This document shows positions 59,426 to 64,000 of a DNA stretch of 64,000 nucleotides, one piece after another. The stretch is from Augochlora pura (lineage: Eukaryota; Arthropoda; Insecta; Hymenoptera; Halictidae). The DNA lies in contig NC_135775.1 in the NCBI RefSeq assembly GCF_028453695.1, positions 9,316,046 through 9,380,045 of the forward strand, written 5' to 3'. Position numbers and translations under genes: made by a program. The stretch's first letter is position 1, and the number at the start of each line of letters is the position of its first letter. The notes beneath the pieces are model-generated. The model saw only the letters and a program-made list of their open reading frames with translations. It searched no databases and had not been told where the DNA came from.

Positions 59426-62400
59426 AATATTAAATAGAGGTGCATCGCAGACTTTTAATTGGGATTGAAATTGAATCATCCCGGACTAACCGGAAAAACA
59501 GTTCGATTCGTACCCCTCGTTCGGCGGCGAGAGGGTTGAAACACAATCTCGAAAGTACCGAAGGGATAATGTTCATCCCTCGGTCATGTATACCCGTGTA
59601 ATCCACCCTCGGCTCGAACAACTACCCGGTTCCCTTTCACACGTCGAGCACCTCGACAGCGCAGCATCTTCCCGGAGCTGACACGGGGGTACAGTGACAG
59701 CGCAGGGTATGGGGAAAGGATGGTTCCCTAAACACGTCGTTTGTATGCGCCACGGCTGCATAAGAAATTCGAGCGAGTGTTTGTCTTCGATGTTAGCGGG
59801 CGAAGGGCGGTCGGCGGGGCGAGGAGGGAGCGGGTGCTCGATGCAACTGAACGCAACGGCGCAGAAAAGATCGATCCCATCGACGAGGAAAAGGATGACC
59901 CGTAGACAGCACCGACTCGTTTGTATGGGGCTACAGGTTGAAGATTAATGAACTTTTGATCTTCGGCGGGAATCGCGATTGAATCGGCAATGCGAGTTTC
60001 GATGCATAGATTGCTGGCTATCTAATTAAGGGAATAATACTAATTGTAAAGAATTGAGCCTGCATTTTGCTGTCGCGATGGTAATTGCTAATGGATGGAC
60101 TCAGCAAATCTTCAATTATAATAGAAGCTTTTTTATTTTAACACGTTTTCTACTGACGACGATTTTCTAACTTTTTAAACAGTTAAAAGCTTTATAATGA
60201 CCTGTTAGTGGGAATTGCAATGATAATTTCATTCGAGATTATTGCATAAAAAAGAATTTTAAGATTCCTCTTAGTATAATATAATAATTGAAAAACCCAT
60301 TAATGTAAAATATTAAAAAATATAAATTTCTTCTGATTGTGGAGAATATATTTCAGCGAACGAATTCATCAATTACTATAAAATTTTTAATAATTATAGA
60401 CATCACGTTTCTGGAAGTTACTTCTCCTTAACCCTTGAAAACCTTATTGTTTAATATGTCGCACTTATGATAAATTTGATTTTCCATCATTTTTATACGA
60501 TTTATAATATGAATATTATGTAAATACAAGTAATAGAATCTGAATGACATTCTTATAATTCGAAAATAATATACAGCCATACAAGCAATAATAAGAATAA
60601 ATAATTCTTTTATTACACGCTGAGTAGCTACTAAAATTATTCAATGTCAATTTATAATATTGTAAACCAATTAAACAAATGAGCATACATTTAGTTTGAT
60701 AATTTTAATCATTATCTATCAAAATAATCTATATATAATAATATATAATAATCTATCAAAAGTAGAAATCTAGTGTTAATAAAAAGCACTTTCTAATAGT
60801 GAAACGTCTGTGTACCTGATCAGGTATACCTACCGTCATGTGAAAGGAATATTACTGTCGTGGGTAGAATTTTATCCAGACGAAAATTTGTTCTAAAGCA
60901 TTAATAATATAGTATATATGTAGGTTATATATATATGGTCATTTTAGGTCCTGTCAAAGTCATTCAATCTCATTTTCGCTAAAGAAAAAGTTACTTTAAA
61001 TGACCTTATGAACCCCCATTTCCCGGGATTACAATAATTTTCATACACAAATGGTTATACGAATGGTTCGGTTTCAGCTGGCGGCGGTGGTTTCAGCCCA
61101 CAAGGGCTAATATATCTAACACGGGTAATAATTCTATCGCGATATACCATCTTGGAATTATCCAAAATTCGAAATAGCCATTACGAGGTAGATTCATGAA
61201 CTTCTGACGATAGCGCGTTGCCTGCCACGCCGGTGATATGCGAGCGGCGCTGTTTCATCATCAGATTCCAAATTAATCATAACTGTGAAATATTTGAATT
61301 CTATCCGCGTGTACAGAGTCCAAAAGTTTCTTTCGGCGGGCGCTCGGACAGGATTGATATGACATCAATGTTGCAAGGATTTTAATAGCTCCACGGCGGG
61401 GACGGATATTCCATCAGTAAGAATTCCCTTTGACGGTGACGCAACATAAAACAAATATTTCCGAACGCGATTTGTTTCAATGAAAAACGAGGTCCGAAAG
61501 AGAAATCAAATTCGGTAGAGCCGAGATCGCGAAGGGGATCTATCGCGATTTAAAAATAAATCGATTAATCCTGGGCACAAATGTCGCAAGTATTTATAGT
61601 CGAAAGAAATTCATTTTTCATTTGCCGACAAACGCGCGCTTGTTATCAGAATTCCGGATTGAGGATCGGCTTCTAGCTACGCGGACAAAACAACGCGGCT
61701 CTTTGAAAACGGCTCGGGAAGGGATCAGAGTGCTGGCACGTTCGAAATTGTTCAGTCTTCGCTGTTCGGTGCGGTCATTGTAACAATTTGCTTCGTAAGC
61801 CGGGATTTCATTAAAAATTTAATTGGCCTGTGTTTTCACGCGAGTCGCAGTTCGTTTTTTTTTCTCTCTCTCTCCGACGCTGCGTAGCGACGAGGCTGGT
61901 AACGAACGGGAGATTGCGACTCGCGTCATTGGTGGATTTTTATTTAAAAAAAAAAGAAAAAAAAACGGCCGGTGTACGATATATGCGGAGTACGCACGTG
62001 GTCGGACAACGCGCGGCCATTCACCGTGAAATCGATCTTTATTTGGCCGGGCCAGTCTTAAAGCTCTATCGCGCTAAAGCCTTCGTATTAGGCGTTCAAT
62101 GGCCGCGCGTTTTCCGGCCGGAAATTCCGCCATTGAAATCCGGCGGGAAGCGAAATATGGCTCCGCTCCGCTGTACCAATTAAATGCTCTATCGGCCGAA
62201 TCGACGCCGCTTTTTTTACTCCGTTCGGTTCGCGAGTAGCGATGGGTATTTGATTCCTTCGCCGGTAAACTCTGAAGAAGTTATATTCCCGGCCGAACGC
62301 TCGAAACTCTTGTTAAATTCCCGAGAACGATTTTGGTTCGAATGACTGCTTCGCAAAATCTTCTTATTAATTCAATTCCTGATTTCTCGAGGCTACGTTT

Positions 62401-64000
62401 ATTAGCTTACGACGATTATATTTGTATTCCTTTGACACTGTCGTAGACAAATTTTCTAACAGATATTATTGCTTTCGAGAAACATAATTTCGTATTTTTG
62501 TTTCTATATATTTTATACATTTTTATGTTTTATCAGATTGCTGTCGTCAGACGTTCTCATTTCTTCAAAGGATGTTCTATTGGTCAGAAAACTATTCTTG
62601 TTTTAATTGATAGTAGTTTGATGCACTTGCACTTTTACAGTTCAGTGAAACATCGTAGCATGGATGACACGAGAGAAATATGATTAGGTATATAAAGAAG
62701 TTTCAACTGTTGATTAAGTTTAAAAAAATTGATTATTATATTTAAAACGATAATTGGATGCCATGCGTGAAAATGTAAAAGCTAAATGTTAAATGTTAAT
62801 AGTACTTACTTCAGTTATTGTTTTACTTTTTACAGTATTAATAATACTTTTGGACTGTTGTTTAAAATGAATCTGTCAATGATTATGACGTCATAAAAAA
62901 TATCGCTGCTCAGCTAGAATATAATTATGCGTTCCAAGAAGTTTAACAATTTTTGTAAAAATCGACATTTTCCTCTCGCAATAATTAATGAACAATAATA
63001 CGGTATACCGAAAAATCCAACTAGCTAGGACTGCTCCATATCTGTCCTTGTGAAACATTTCTAAAACAACTCGCTCTCTGCGACTCGAAGCGTATCGAAG
63101 CCATCGCTAGATCTCGCGAACAATTATCGATTTCGAGGAAAAATGGAACCCTCTTTGGTTGGCTCGCGGCTCATTAAAAGCGGCTGATTGCCTCTGTAGA
63201 AATATCCGAAAATTTCGAGCGACCGTTCGCATTTTCAATTTCTTTTTTTTTTTTTGCGAAACCTTAAGCCCTTCATATTAGCACGGTCGAAAATCCATGG
63301 CGGCGTCCGCCTTCCACGCTCGAGATTTCCCGATCGATTTTGGGGTTTGCCACGACACATCTGATACCCGGCCTGTGATTAATAACGCCGGACACTTCGA
63401 AATGGCTGAAAATCGGAATTTAACTAGCGACTATTAATGCCGGTCGAGCGAGCGTGAAAATCTAGTGGCTGTAAACGGGAAACGCAAAATAAAATTGTAA
63501 ATATGTCACGAGCAATCTCGCGAAAATATTTATTAATCGTAACTCGGGGGCGGCCGTCATTGTTCGCACAGCATTTCACGCGCCGATATTCTTTGTTGTT
63601 TTTTTGGAAACAGATTTCCGTTTATTCACAGCCCGGCACGTTTCGCAGGAACATTTTATTTATTTGTTTGTTTAGCCTCGAGATTATCCCCGTTAGCCGC
63701 GAAACATTTTCGCCGGGTATTTCGTAACGGAAGACACTCCGCGGCGGCAATCCGCTCGGCGAATGGATATTTTCGTCGGCCCGTTGTTGTTCCGCCATTG
63801 ACTTCCGTTCGTTACCGAAGACGGGAACAAGTTTTTCGTCCGGCTAACAGGCGATTACTTCCTGCACGAAGAGTCCCGCGGTCGTTAAAACTGACTACGG
63901 GCCACGGCTAACGAACTCTTTATTGCGCGAACGCAAAAAACGCCCGGGCAATAGCTACACACCCGCGGAATTCACTTAAGCCGCTTCGTAAAATCGCTTA

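Larger units (their letters stand above)
57074..64000. other. Long non-coding stretch to the window end
   Basis: GC-richer blocks at about 57720-58460, 59390-59990, 61000-62400 and 63050-64000 alternate with AT-rich DNA. Simple repeats include an AT run near 60930, CT and T/A runs at 61855-61965 and a T-run at 63242. TACCTGATCAGGTA at 60813-60826 is a perfect palindrome. Frames up to 117 codons overlap others and show no domain. Confidence 0.5.

Noticed and set aside
60813..60826. 14-bp perfect palindrome TACCTGATCAGGTA
   Set aside because: A few such palindromes are expected by chance in 64 kb and nothing else marks the site.

Overview
This window looks like nuclear DNA from an insect, most probably a hymenopteran (bee, wasp or ant). 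That assignment is an inference from three things: short GC-rich, CpG-rich blocks alternating with AT-rich blocks, abundant undepleted CpG, and a dense population of small TTAA-flanked inverted-repeat elements together with insect-type LINE and TACAGGGTG-type transposon remnants. No bacterial, viral or organellar gene organisation is visible.

I find no protein-coding gene, tRNA, rRNA or recognisable microRNA that I can defend. The longest open frames are low-complexity by-products of GC-rich or microsatellite DNA. The one clear coding relic is the 3' end of a non-LTR retrotransposon (6.17-6.63 kb), broken by an internal stop and a frameshift. The window is best read as a long intron or an intergenic desert.

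Most of the recognisable content is short mobile DNA. I can group at least thirteen elements flanked by TTAA, the piggyBac-type target, into five local families. TTAA-1 lies at 8.05, 19.7, 32.1, 33.5 and 41.5 kb. TTAA-2 lies at 5.9, 39.7, 41.2, 50.1 and 54.5 kb. TTAA-3 lies at 4.2, 35.3 and 56.8 kb. TTAA-4 lies at 18.0 and 54.7 kb. TTAA-5 is a single copy at 21.4 kb. No autonomous transposase is present, so these are non-autonomous MITEs. Twice (about 41.47 and 54.71 kb) two different elements abut and share a single TTAA. Other mobile relics are a complete TA-flanked element beginning TACAGGGTG (10.5 kb), related end fragments (30.8 and 51.7 kb), a Tc1-like end (20.2 kb) and an unidentified dispersed repeat (12.7 and 42.4 kb).

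Tandem arrays are the second theme. A 40-bp minisatellite with an eight-monomer higher-order period spans about 23.76-24.47 kb and is preceded by a 12-bp array. A 32-bp array lies at 42.9 kb and a 28-bp array at 15.5 kb. There are also AT, CT/CG, AAT, GA and CT microsatellites and long one-strand polypyrimidine tracts. A dense run of guanine tracts (27.45-27.50 kb) lies at the edge of the most GC-rich block.

Coordinates of complete elements are read from the sequence. Boundaries of fragments are approximate.
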